From the NCBI GenBank assembly GCA_002298785.1, contig DBMR01000001.1, positions 5,949-69,948 on the forward strand: a stretch of DNA of 64,000 nucleotides, in the 5' to 3' direction. Below, in pieces: positions 1-8,034 of the stretch. The DNA is from Verrucomicrobia subdivision 3 bacterium UBA693 (lineage in GTDB: Bacteria; Verrucomicrobiota; Verrucomicrobiia; Limisphaerales; UBA8199). Position 1 is the stretch's first letter, and each line of letters opens with the position of its first letter. Both the position numbers and the translations under genes were made by a program. The notes under the pieces are model-generated. The model made no database searches, was not told the DNA's origin, and saw only the letters and a program-made list of their open reading frames with translations.

Positions 1-589
1 CCGCCGTTCCATAGGTCGAACCCGCCGCCGTGGCCGCATAGGCCTCCGCACCGGAACCGGTCGCCGTACGTTCCCATTCCGTAACAAATCGTATGCCGAA
101 AGCGGGGTTGTTCGCCACGCCGGCGATACCGGCAAAGCCGACCGTACGATTCGTAAACATGCTATCCACCGCCATTGCCAGCACCTCCGAATTCTGAAAA
201 TTAAACCCATCCAGGGTGTACTGCAGCCTCACGTATTTTGACGCGCTGGAACTGTTTCGCTGGCACCAGGTCACCGTGATTTGTTCGTAACCCTCCGTGC
301 TGACGTCAAAGCGCAAGCCCGCGCTGCGGTTCAAATTGGTGGCGGCGGGAAAATGAGAAACGGACACCGCGCTGTTGTCGGCACCCGCGTCCCGCGCATC
401 GCCCGTCGCAAAAGCGGTCGCCACATCCCCTTGGACTGTGCAATAGCCCACCCCGGTGGCAGGCTGAAGCGAACCTGTCCCGGTGGTGCCATCGGGAGCA
501 GGGCTGTTGAAGTTCCAAAGCGCAATGGTATCCGCCGAAGCAGTGGCCAAACCGGCCAGCAACAGGCAAAGTACAGCTAACCACCTCAT
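1..589 (-). CDS. Secreted protein, 3' part cut by window edge
   Basis: The reading frame opens at an ATG at 589 on the minus strand and runs off the left edge without a stop, so only the first 196 residues are visible. The N-terminus is a clear Sec signal peptide (MRWLAVLCLLLAGLATASA), followed by an 'IALWNFNS' start typical of exported proteins of Verrucomicrobiota that begin with a beta-sandwich. The visible part is rich in Thr, Ser, Asn and Gly and has no catalytic motif I can name. The C-terminus, which would show a sorting signal, is outside the window. Function is unknown; that it is exported is well supported. Confidence 0.75.
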   Translation of the reverse strand, partial: MRWLAVLCLLLAGLATASADTIALWNFNSPAPDGTTGTGSLQPATGVGYCTVQGDVATAFATGDARDAGADNSAVSVSHFPAATNLNRSAGLRFDVSTEGYEQITVTWCQRNSSSASKYVRLQYTLDGFNFQNSEVLAMAVDSMFTNRTVGFAGIAGVANNPAFGIRFVTEWERTATGSGAEAYAATAAGSTYGTA

Positions 590-667
590 AAATCCTGGAT
601 GCGAAAATGTGGATCAAATCCAGCCTCCACATTAGGATCTAAAATGTGGCCAAAGACAAGACTTTTG

Positions 668-1096
668 TCAGCTCAGCCAGCCAGCCATTTCATCGGCCTC
701 AATGACTTTCGCACCTTCAGTCCAGTCAGTATAGACTTGCCAGCACTGAATTTTTCCGGAGGTTACCACCGCTTTCCAGGCGGCGGGCATTTTTAAACGG
801 TTTTCGGGGACCAGGCCCCGTTTGCCATTATAAGTGCCGCAGGCCAACCCGAAGACAGCGACAACCCCATCCCGCTCCAAGAGGTGTTCCGCCTGAATTT
901 CGAAGTCCGGGAACATGTCGAGATAAGCTCTCCAACCGTCCAGCAGATGCTCGCGGCCGGAATGCGCCAACCCGCGGGAATCAACAAAAGTATGATCCTT
1001 GGTCATTAAGCCGGCGATATCCGCCAGCTTGTGCTGGTTGATGGCGTTGATAAAGGCGCGCACGACTTCCAGAGACGGATGCGCTTTGCCGGGCAT
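668..1096 (-). CDS. SnoaL/NTF2-like protein
   Basis: A 142-residue protein beginning MPGKAHPSLEVV. The pattern (helix with 'VVRAFINAINQHKLADIAGLM', then 'DHTFVDSRG', 'GREHLLDGWRAYLDMFPDFEI', and a C-terminal sheet with 'GKIQCWQVYTDW') is that of the cone-shaped NTF2-like/SnoaL superfamily, which includes small-molecule isomerases, hydrolases and binding proteins. The substrate cannot be told. The frame stays open upstream to 1240, but those 48 residues do not resemble the family, so I chose the internal ATG at 1096. No good Shine-Dalgarno separates the two. It stands alone between a divergent gene and a convergent one. Confidence 0.7.
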   Translation of the reverse strand: MPGKAHPSLEVVRAFINAINQHKLADIAGLMTKDHTFVDSRGLAHSGREHLLDGWRAYLDMFPDFEIQAEHLLERDGVVAVFGLACGTYNGKRGLVPENRLKMPAAWKAVVTSGKIQCWQVYTDWTEGAKVIEADEMAGWLS

Positions 1097-1367
1097 GAGT
1101 GCAGCTTCGCCCAGGACCCGCCGGGACGTCAAGCCAGTCGTGTACGGATACCAACCCGGCGCAACCACCGCTTTGGGGTCGCCCCCCAATGCGATCAAAC
1201 GGCCGGTTCGATGCCCCCCTCGTTTGCATTCAAGGAACACGTGTGCCAGATTGGCCCAGAAGCGGGGGCGGAGTTGTAGCGCGAGACGTCGCTGCCCAAC
1301 TGTAGGAAGCGCCAGACAGGCGCAATCAGTCGGTTCAGAGAACCGAGAACGCTAAATCTCAGCCCTG
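1097..1367. other. Intergenic region between divergent genes
   Basis: A 271-base gap between the NTF2-like gene (minus) and the heme-sensor gene (plus). It holds one small perfect hairpin at 1331-1345 (6-bp arms, loop AGA), 23 bases upstream of the plus-strand start codon. I see no RNA gene and no confident promoter. Confidence 0.4.
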
Positions 1368-2510
1368 ATGAGCACCACGTCTCAACCGCGAGGCAGCGAT
1401 CCAAGGGGAGCCATTTTTGGCGGCGGCATCAAAGCGGGAGATTCGAAGCCTGGTCAGGCGGGGAATCCCAATCCGGGCACCGGGGCCGCGGGCATGGTAA
1501 AGCGGGTACCGTATCGCCGCTATTTCTGGCTGCTGGTGTGCACCTGGACCGGGATTGTAGCCGGTTCCCTGGCGTTCAACCTGGCGCACCACGCAAAGGA
1601 AGTCGAGTCCCTCACCACCCAGACCGCGCGAGCGCTGATTCTAAAGGACCTTTCCTACCGCGAATGGAGTATTTTACATGGGGGTGTCTATGTACCGGTG
1701 TCGAGCCAACCGGAAACCCGCTCGTTCTCCACCAATGACGATGGTCGCGACATCGTCACCCCGTCCGGCCAGCAATTGACCCTCCTCAACCCCGCCATCC
1801 TGAGCCGGCAGATCTTCGCGTTGCAGGAGGAAAAACTGCGCATCGTCGGCCACATCACCAGCCTGAAGCCGATCAGACCCGGGAACCTGCCTGACGCCTG
1901 GGAACGGCGGGCCCTCGAGCAATTCAACTCTGGAGTGGAGGAAGCCAGCACCGTCGAGGTTCGCGATGGCGAGAATTATTTCCGCATGATGCGACCGCTC
2001 CGAATCGTCAAGAGTTGCCTGCGCTGCCACGAGGAGGGGGGCCACCAGGAGGGGGAAATACGCGGAGGGATAAGCGTGGCCGTGCCCATGAACCAGTTCG
2101 TAACCCCGGGCGCAAACTCCTGGCTCACCATCGGCCACCTGGCATTGTGGTTTGCCGGACTAGTCGGCCTGTTCTTTGGCGCGCGAGACTTGCGGAGTCA
2201 CGAGCAGGCTCGCGTGCAGGCGGAACAGGAACAGGAACGCCTGATTGCGGAGTTGCACAAGGCTTTGGCCAGCGTCAAGACGCTCACGGGCTTGATACCT
2301 ATCTGCTCTTCCTGCAAAAAAATCCGCGATGACCACGGTTATTGGACCCGGCTCGAAACGTATCTCGAGCAACATTCCCAGGCGGAATTCAGCCACGGCT
2401 TATGTCTTGATTGCATGCGCAAGCTCTATCCGGAAGTGGCCCAAGCTGTCGAAGAACGATTGCCTCACGACAACCCCAATCCGCCTCCAGCCCAAAATCG
2501 CGAGGGTTGA
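1368..2510 (+). CDS. Membrane heme-sensor-like protein (DUF3365/Tll0287-like) with C-terminal Cys motif
   Basis: A 380-residue protein. A Gly/Pro-rich N-terminal tail is followed by a membrane segment at about 52-71, a periplasmic domain of about 180 residues, a second membrane segment at 253-271, a charged coiled coil at 274-303, and a C-terminal module with two CxxC pairs (313-316 and 346-349). The periplasmic domain ends in a CLRCH motif (217-221), the c-type heme site of Tll0287-like/DUF3365 sensor domains. The terminal module (CSSCKKIRDD...YWTRLETYL...FSHGLCLDC) normally caps PAS, GGDEF or receiver proteins in Verrucomicrobiota and deltaproteobacteria and probably binds zinc. There is no kinase, cyclase or methyl-acceptor domain, so the output is unknown. 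An alternative start is the Met at residue 43, just before the first membrane segment. Confidence 0.8.
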   Translation: MSTTSQPRGSDPRGAIFGGGIKAGDSKPGQAGNPNPGTGAAGMVKRVPYRRYFWLLVCTWTGIVAGSLAFNLAHHAKEVESLTTQTARALILKDLSYREWSILHGGVYVPVSSQPETRSFSTNDDGRDIVTPSGQQLTLLNPAILSRQIFALQEEKLRIVGHITSLKPIRPGNLPDAWERRALEQFNSGVEEASTVEVRDGENYFRMMRPLRIVKSCLRCHEEGGHQEGEIRGGISVAVPMNQFVTPGANSWLTIGHLALWFAGLVGLFFGARDLRSHEQARVQAEQEQERLIAELHKALASVKTLTGLIPICSSCKKIRDDHGYWTRLETYLEQHSQAEFSHGLCLDCMRKLYPEVAQAVEERLPHDNPNPPPAQNREG

Positions 2511-2558
2511 GATCTGGCATCTCATTCACAGGAAATTTCCCCGCCGACCTCGAAGCGC

Positions 2559-3779
2559 CTACTCGTAACGAAGGGCGTCAATCGGATCCAGCCGCGAGGC
2601 TTTGCGAGCCGGATAAAAACCGAACGAAATCCCGACGGCGGCGCTGAACAGGAACGAATAGACCACCCACTGGGTGGGGATTAACGTCGGCCAGGCGTAT
2701 TGGGCGGAGAGCAGTTTTGAAACGCCAATTCCCATGGCGATACCCAGCAACCCGCCGATCACACTGAGCGTGACCGCCTCGGTGAGGAATTGCAGCAGGA
2801 TATCCCCGCCCCGCGCGCCAATGGCCATCCGAATCCCGATCTCCCGCGTACGCTCCGTGACGCTCACCAGCATGATATTCATGATCCCGATGCCCCCCAC
2901 CACCAGCGAGACCATCGCCACGGCTCCCAAAAGCACAGTCATGGTCTTGGATTGGGCGGTGGCCATCTCCGCGATCTCCTGCTGGTTCCGCACGGTGAAA
3001 TCGTCGTCCTTGCCCGGGGTAATGCGATGTCGTTGACGGAGCAGCTCAATGATTTGCTGCTGCGCCGGGGCGAGCAAGGTGGGTTTGGCGGCTTGCACCA
3101 TGATTGAGTTCAGCGTAGTGACCCGTTGCACGCGTTTCATAGCGCTGGTGTAAGGAATTACCATCAAATCATCCTGGTCCTGACCCTGCACGGAGAGACC
3201 CTTCGCGCTAAGCATGCCCACGATGATGAATGGCACGTTCTTCACCCGCACGATCTGGCCGATGGGATCCTCTCCTGGGAAAAGCTCGTCCGCAATTGTT
3301 TTGCCGATCACCGCGACTTTGTTGGCGCTTCGCACATCCTGTTCCGTGAAAGAGGATCCGCTCACGATCGGCCATTGCCGAATGTCGAAATAATCCGGGG
3401 ACTCCCCGAGAATCTGGGTGTTCCAATTCTGATTGCCGGCGGCGATCTGGGCGCGGGTGCGGCTCTCGGGACTGATCACGGTCACCCCCATGATCTCACG
3501 CCGAATGGCGTCCGCATCTTCGATGGTGAGGGTCCCCGCCCCGCCCCACCCCGAGCGCACGCCGCCCCGGCTGAAGCTCCCCGAGAACACCAGGATCACA
3601 TTCTGCCCCATGCTGGCGATCTGGGCTTCGATCTGGGACTTGGCACCGTTCGTGAGGCTGACCGCCCCGATGACGGCGCCGACGCCGATGATGATTCCCA
3701 GCATTGTCAAAGTCGTGCGCATCAGGTTCCGGCGCAGGGCGCGCGCAGCGATGCGGAGGGTGGCAAATATGCGTTTCAT
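2559..3779 (-). CDS. MacB-type ABC transporter permease (FtsX family)
   Basis: A 406-residue membrane protein. It has an N-terminal membrane helix (around 24-45, 'TLTMLGIIIGVGAVIGA'), a large periplasmic MacB core domain, and three C-terminal helices carrying the FtsX signature ('GIGIMNIMLVSVTERTREIGIRMAIGA'). MacB-type systems are mechanotransmission pumps that move antibiotics, peptides or lipoproteins across the envelope with a MacA adaptor and an outer-membrane channel. Here the ATPase is a separate polypeptide, whose stop codon overlaps this ATG (TGATG), so the two are translationally coupled. The order adaptor, ATPase, permease supports one operon. No outer-membrane TolC gene is next to it. 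Confidence 0.93.
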   Translation of the reverse strand: MKRIFATLRIAARALRRNLMRTTLTMLGIIIGVGAVIGAVSLTNGAKSQIEAQIASMGQNVILVFSGSFSRGGVRSGWGGAGTLTIEDADAIRREIMGVTVISPESRTRAQIAAGNQNWNTQILGESPDYFDIRQWPIVSGSSFTEQDVRSANKVAVIGKTIADELFPGEDPIGQIVRVKNVPFIIVGMLSAKGLSVQGQDQDDLMVIPYTSAMKRVQRVTTLNSIMVQAAKPTLLAPAQQQIIELLRQRHRITPGKDDDFTVRNQQEIAEMATAQSKTMTVLLGAVAMVSLVVGGIGIMNIMLVSVTERTREIGIRMAIGARGGDILLQFLTEAVTLSVIGGLLGIAMGIGVSKLLSAQYAWPTLIPTQWVVYSFLFSAAVGISFGFYPARKASRLDPIDALRYE

Positions 3780-4540
3780 CAGCTTAGTTGCACAGCCTGG
3801 TGGGCGTCGCGCAAGCGACGGAGTTCCGTTTCGGCGTTCAGCCGCTCGGCTACCGCCACATCACTGACAATCAGACCGTCGCGCATGATCAAATTTCGCT
3901 TGGTAAACCGGGCAATATCGAGCTCATGGGTGACCATGACAATGGTGATGCCCTGATCATTGAGCTTTTGAAAAACTCCCATGATCTCAATGCTGGTTTG
4001 GCTGTCCAAATTGCCGGTCGGCTCATCGGCCAGCAGCAGGGCCGGCCGATTCACCAGGGCGCGCGCAATCGCCACGCGCTGCTGTTGTCCGCCGGACAGT
4101 TGATTGGGGTGATGATGAGCCCGCTCCGCCAGGTTGACCGTTGCCAGCGCGCCCATGGCCCGCTCGCGCTGTTCATGATGAGACAGCGATCGGTGCAAAT
4201 AGAGCATGGGCAACTCCACATTCTCGAGCGCGGAGGTGCGTGAAAGCAGATTGAACCCTTGAAAAATGAACCCGATTTTCTCGTTCCGGATGTCCGCCAG
4301 TTGATCGCGATTCAATCCCGAAACATCCAGGCCATCCAGCAAGTAGCGTCCACCCGAAGCCCGATCGAGACAGCCAACGATGTTCATCAGCGTTGATTTG
4401 CCCGAACCGCTCGAGCCCATAATCGCCACGAATTCCCCGGCTTGGACCTCCGCACTAACTCCACGCACGGCATGGACATCCAAACCGCCACCCGTGCGGT
4501 AAATCTTCTGGATCGCCTCCAGGTGGATAACAGCCGCCAT
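3779..4540 (-). CDS. ABC transporter ATP-binding protein (MacB/LolD type)
   Basis: A 253-residue ATPase with all nucleotide-binding motifs: Walker A GSSGSGKS at 42-49, Q-loop at 'FIFQGFNLL', signature LSGGQ at 148-152, Walker B LLLADE at 168-173 with the D-loop following, and the switch His in 'MVTHE'. The sequence 'VMVTHELDIARFTKR' and the absence of a fused membrane domain place it in the LolD/MacB-N subfamily that drives export of lipoproteins or drugs. It starts 2 bases after the adaptor stop codon and overlaps the permease start by one base, so the three genes form one operon. Confidence 0.94.
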   Translation of the reverse strand: MAAVIHLEAIQKIYRTGGGLDVHAVRGVSAEVQAGEFVAIMGSSGSGKSTLMNIVGCLDRASGGRYLLDGLDVSGLNRDQLADIRNEKIGFIFQGFNLLSRTSALENVELPMLYLHRSLSHHEQRERAMGALATVNLAERAHHHPNQLSGGQQQRVAIARALVNRPALLLADEPTGNLDSQTSIEIMGVFQKLNDQGITIVMVTHELDIARFTKRNLIMRDGLIVSDVAVAERLNAETELRRLRDAHQAVQLS

Positions 4541-4542
4541 AA

Positions 4543-5967
4543 TCAGAACCTCGGACGGAATCCACCGCCGCCGCCGCCGAATGGGTTGGCGGCAGGCCCT
4601 CCTGCCCGCGCCGCCGAAGTGTCTCCCGGCGTAATCATGCCGGTCACCACTTGCACACCTTCCTCCAGCCCTTCCAAAACTTCCGTCGAGATCCCATCGC
4701 TGATGCCAACCTTAACCTGGACCGCTTTCAGTTTGGGCAGTTCTTTGGAATTAAGGTCGGTCTTGGGCGGCATCACATAAACGGTGCGGGTCATGGCGCG
4801 TTCAGGCCTGCCACGACCGCCCCCGGAATCTCCCATGCCGGCACGTTCCCCACGCCGTCCGCCACCAGGACCGCCCCCACCAAAACCACCCGGCCCGACA
4901 CCGGCCGCGCCCCCACCTCCCCCACCTCCAGCACCCATCCCAGGTCCACCGCCAGAGCGCTGGCCACCGCCCGCACCGGAGGGACCGCCGGCAGTCGCAG
5001 TCGCAACGCTATTGGTTTTGGGACCTCCAAGCGACTCCGGTGGACGAAACCGCAGGGCGCCATTGGCTATCTTTAGCACATCATTCCGCTCGGCGGCGAT
5101 GATCGAAACGTTGGCCGTCATGCCCGGCAACAGCTTGAGATCAGCGTTGTTTACCTGCACCACGCAGTCGTAATTGATGACATTTTGGTTCGTGATTGCG
5201 CCATATCGAATCTGCCCCACCTTGCCGCGAAAAATCCGGTATGGGTAGGCATCCACTGTGAAATTGACGTCCTGCCCCACCGCCACTCCGCCGATGTCCG
5301 CTTCGGAAACGAGGGCGTCGATCTGCATTTTGGTCAGGTCATTCGCGATCACCGCCAGGGTCGGCGTATTGAAACTGGCGGCCACCGTCTGGCCGACGTC
5401 CACGTTCCGGGAAATTACGACCCCGTCCACCGGGGCGTAGATCGTGCAGTAAGCGAGCTGCACTTTAGCATTCTTCAAAGTGGCCTCGTCGCTTTGCACC
5501 TGGGCCTGCGCCTGCTGCAATTGCGCTTTGGCGGTATCGTGGTCGGAGGCGGAGATAAGCTTGCTGGCGAAGAGATCTTCCGCCCGGCGGGCCTGCACCT
5601 CCGCCAGTGCCAGATTGGCTTTGGAATTCGCCAGTTGTGCCTCGGCGCGAAGCACATTGATCTCATACGTGGAAGGGTCGATTTCCGCAATTACCTGGTT
5701 GGATTTGACCGTCGTGTTGTAGTCGATGAACAGCTTTTTGACGATGCCGGAAATCTGGCTGCCCACCGCCACGTTCAGCACCGGCCCCAACCCGCCGGTC
5801 GCGGTCACCGCCTGGGTCAAATCCCCCCGGGCGACCGTAGCCGTTTGGAACTCCACCCCGGTTTCAGTATGAGTTTGATGATACCACCAGCCACCGGCGA
5901 CGGCCGCCCCAATGATGACCAAAATCACCAACCACTTGAACCAACGCACTTTATTGTTAATTGGCAT
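4543..5967 (-). CDS. HlyD/MacA-family efflux periplasmic adaptor
   Basis: A 474-residue adaptor with an N-terminal membrane anchor (about 12-29), lipoyl/barrel-sandwich halves, an alpha-hairpin coiled coil (about 105-170, 'RAEAQLANSKANLALAEVQ') and beta-barrel domains, as in MacA. It should join the inner-membrane MacB-type pump to an outer-membrane channel. The Met at 5967 is chosen because GGACAGG lies just upstream and the residues before it do not fit an adaptor. The odd part is a Gly-rich insertion at about 328-387 in the membrane-proximal region and a second Gly/Phe-rich tail at 456-474, both absent from classical MacA. First gene of the three-gene operon. Confidence 0.92.
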   Translation of the reverse strand: MPINNKVRWFKWLVILVIIGAAVAGGWWYHQTHTETGVEFQTATVARGDLTQAVTATGGLGPVLNVAVGSQISGIVKKLFIDYNTTVKSNQVIAEIDPSTYEINVLRAEAQLANSKANLALAEVQARRAEDLFASKLISASDHDTAKAQLQQAQAQVQSDEATLKNAKVQLAYCTIYAPVDGVVISRNVDVGQTVAASFNTPTLAVIANDLTKMQIDALVSEADIGGVAVGQDVNFTVDAYPYRIFRGKVGQIRYGAITNQNVINYDCVVQVNNADLKLLPGMTANVSIIAAERNDVLKIANGALRFRPPESLGGPKTNSVATATAGGPSGAGGGQRSGGGPGMGAGGGGGGGAAGVGPGGFGGGGPGGGRRGERAGMGDSGGGRGRPERAMTRTVYVMPPKTDLNSKELPKLKAVQVKVGISDGISTEVLEGLEEGVQVVTGMITPGDTSAARAGGPAANPFGGGGGGFRPRF

Positions 5968-6088
5968 AACCTGTCCACAAGCCCGACATTCTCCAGTTAG
6001 ACACTGGAACAACGCCTTAGGTTACGTGATTTCAAGGCAATGTCGATGCCCTGCTGCTTTGAGTTTACCCTCGCGTCCGCAGGAACCA

Positions 6089-6859
6089 CTACTGCTGTTT
6101 CAGGCGAAAATAGGTGTTGGTTCCCGCCAGCGGCAGCCAGACGACATTTTGGTCCCCAACCACCACCGGCACGTTAGTGACCACGCCCCAATTCGTGGAA
6201 GCCGACAAGTTTGAGTTGGTCTGCAACGAGAAGCCGATGGCATTGGTGGTCCAGAGCAGTTGAATCTGATCCACCGATCGCGAAATTAGCAGCGTGGGCG
6301 GTTCCGGCGCGAGGGTCACCTGCATGTTATCCGCCACGAAAATCGGGCCATAGTCGCCGCCGGTTGGTGGCGGAGCATCGTAATGCACGACCACGCTGTT
6401 GAACGCTTGCGTCGAGGTGATGGACAGCGTTTCTGAAGGCCAGGTGCCGGCGGCTGCGTTGGTCGTTGCAGTGCCCACCGAAGTCCCATCGCGGTACGCG
6501 GTCACTCGCATCCGCGCCGAGGAATCGCAGGCCAACTCCTGGGGCGCATACAGAATGGAAAAGGCGCTCAGGCTCCGGGAGAATCCCACATGGAGGTCCG
6601 CCGCGTAAATCGAGCTGGGGATTAAGCCGTTACCGGAGAAACCGATCGGCGTATAGAGAATGGTGTTTTGTGGCTGTTGAATATAAAAGCCACCCAAGCC
6701 GCTCGATGTGAAGTGGGCCGTGATGCCACCGACCGTTAAGTCAAGCGGCAGGCCTGAGCCCGCCTGAGCATTTTCAAAATCATACAGGACGGTTTGGGCT
6801 CGCGCCGGGCAGGCTGGAAGCGTAATTGCCAGCAGCAGAGTTGGGATAGACGTCTTCAT
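6089..6859 (-). CDS. Secreted protein with C-terminal FYRL-type module
   Basis: A 256-residue exported protein: signal peptide at 1-21 (MKTSIPTLLLAITLPACPAR...), then a beta-rich region beginning 'TVLYDFENA', with 'SLSAFSILYAP' and 'ITSTQAFNSVVVHY', resembling carbohydrate-binding-like jelly rolls in which a GSDG-like stretch precedes a Tyr/Phe strand. The last 65 residues ('LISRSVDQIQLLWTTNAIGFSLQTNS...YFRLKQQ') are the module shared with other secreted proteins in this window. The ATG at 6859 is preferred over 6877 because GGAAGGA sits at good spacing before it. Binding target unknown. Confidence 0.78.
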   Translation of the reverse strand: MKTSIPTLLLAITLPACPARAQTVLYDFENAQAGSGLPLDLTVGGITAHFTSSGLGGFYIQQPQNTILYTPIGFSGNGLIPSSIYAADLHVGFSRSLSAFSILYAPQELACDSSARMRVTAYRDGTSVGTATTNAAAGTWPSETLSITSTQAFNSVVVHYDAPPPTGGDYGPIFVADNMQVTLAPEPPTLLISRSVDQIQLLWTTNAIGFSLQTNSNLSASTNWGVVTNVPVVVGDQNVVWLPLAGTNTYFRLKQQ

Positions 6860-6985
6860 TTTGATCCTTCCTTCCACAGGATCAGCAGGACCGATCTGCT
6901 CCGGCCCACCACCAGACCGCTACACCCGCAAATGCCCGGCAGGGCCCGGCTTTCAACTGCGAGACTCCCGCCTGCAGGGCCAGGA

Positions 6986-7858
6986 TCACTGCACGGCTGC
7001 CGAGGTACGTTCCTGTACCCAGGTAACGTCCTGGTTGACGGGATTGAACGTCTGCGCGCTGTAGGAAGTGCCAGTCACGATCGTCCGCGAATCCTTCCAT
7101 TTTTTGATTTCAGAATGTCCGTCTCCGAAAGCGAAGCCGCAGGCGCCGCCGTGGTAGCTGGCGGGCGCGTCGAGGAAAGTGCTGGACACCATGGTCACGG
7201 CAAATGCCGCGTCATTGATGCTGCGATAGTCTTCGTCCACCAGCACCCACGTCCGCGCGGGCCCCGGCCGGAGCATGTCCGTCAGCTTCCCATACACATA
7301 GAATTTTTGGTTGGCGATGTGCTCATGGGTGCCGTCCAGCCACGGTCCGTTTACGGCCTTCAACCGGCCCACTTGGGTGCCGACAGCCTGGCTCATCGAG
7401 AAACTACGCACCCGCTGCACCTTATAGGTAAGGAACGCGGAGAGCACGTTATCCGCCGGACAGCGGTAGATCTGATAATTCTTTCCCGTGTATGGCGCCA
7501 GGAGGGCCTTGGTCGGATCGATCAGGTTTAGAATGTTCGTCAAATCGGGGGAGCCGGAATCCCAGTTCATTTTGCCGCGCACCCAGCCCAGGCTGGCGGA
7601 GCTGCTGTCTTCATTGGGCGGCAGCCATTCCCGATTGTCGCCCGTATACAAATGCATGGCGATCATCATCTGCTTGCCGTTGTTCATGCACATGACCCCC
7701 TGGGCCTTTTGTTTGGCCCGGCCCAGCGATGGCAGGAGCATGGCGGCCAAAATGGCGATGATGGCAATCACTACCAACAACTCGATAAGGGTGAAGGCGA
7801 ACCGGCTGACGCGGCTGGCTCGGGAGGATGGTTCCGGCTGGAATAGCGTGAATCTCAT
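6986..7858 (-). CDS. Type II pseudopilin-like protein with prepilin signal and H-X9-DG motif
   Basis: A 290-residue protein with a class III prepilin leader: the methylation/cleavage segment 'FTLIELLVVIAIIAIL' starts at about residue 22 and is followed by 'AAMLLPSLGRAKQKA'. The C-terminal half carries 'HGGACGFAFGDGHSE', the H-X9-DG motif that defines the very numerous DUF1559-like/H-X9-DG pseudopilins of Verrucomicrobiota, Lentisphaerae and Planctomycetes. These are processed by prepilin peptidase and are thought to act in type II-like secretion or surface appendages; individual functions are unknown. It is flanked by other secreted proteins, but no assembly ATPase or secretin lies in the window. 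Confidence 0.88.
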   Translation of the reverse strand: MRFTLFQPEPSSRASRVSRFAFTLIELLVVIAIIAILAAMLLPSLGRAKQKAQGVMCMNNGKQMMIAMHLYTGDNREWLPPNEDSSSASLGWVRGKMNWDSGSPDLTNILNLIDPTKALLAPYTGKNYQIYRCPADNVLSAFLTYKVQRVRSFSMSQAVGTQVGRLKAVNGPWLDGTHEHIANQKFYVYGKLTDMLRPGPARTWVLVDEDYRSINDAAFAVTMVSSTFLDAPASYHGGACGFAFGDGHSEIKKWKDSRTIVTGTSYSAQTFNPVNQDVTWVQERTSAAVQ

Positions 7859-7944
7859 ACGCGGTCACTCAGATGATGGGTCTCAAGCATTCTCGCATTG
7901 GTCATGGTCTCAAGCAACTCTTGAACTTCGGTCTGATAAGTGAA

Positions 7945-7990
7945 AACCCCTCGGCCCGCGCCGGGGTTAAGCCGGTGCGAGCCGAGGGTT
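7945..7990 (-). terminator. Rho-independent terminator for the duplicated secreted protein
   Basis: A long inverted repeat: left arm 7945-7964 and right arm 7972-7990, about 19 bp with two G-T pairs and one extra base, loop of 7 bases. Read on the minus strand it lies 45 bases past the stop codon of the large secreted protein and is followed by TTTTC, so it fits an intrinsic terminator that separates that gene from the pseudopilin gene. Confidence 0.75.
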
Positions 7991-8034
7991 GATTCAACTT
8001 CTGGCCGCCGTTGACGACGGTCTCAGAGTCCCGC

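Noticed and set aside
1097..1240. 48-residue N-terminal extension of the NTF2-like protein
   Set aside because: The extension is not like any NTF2 protein; the ATG at 1096 gives the right length for the family.
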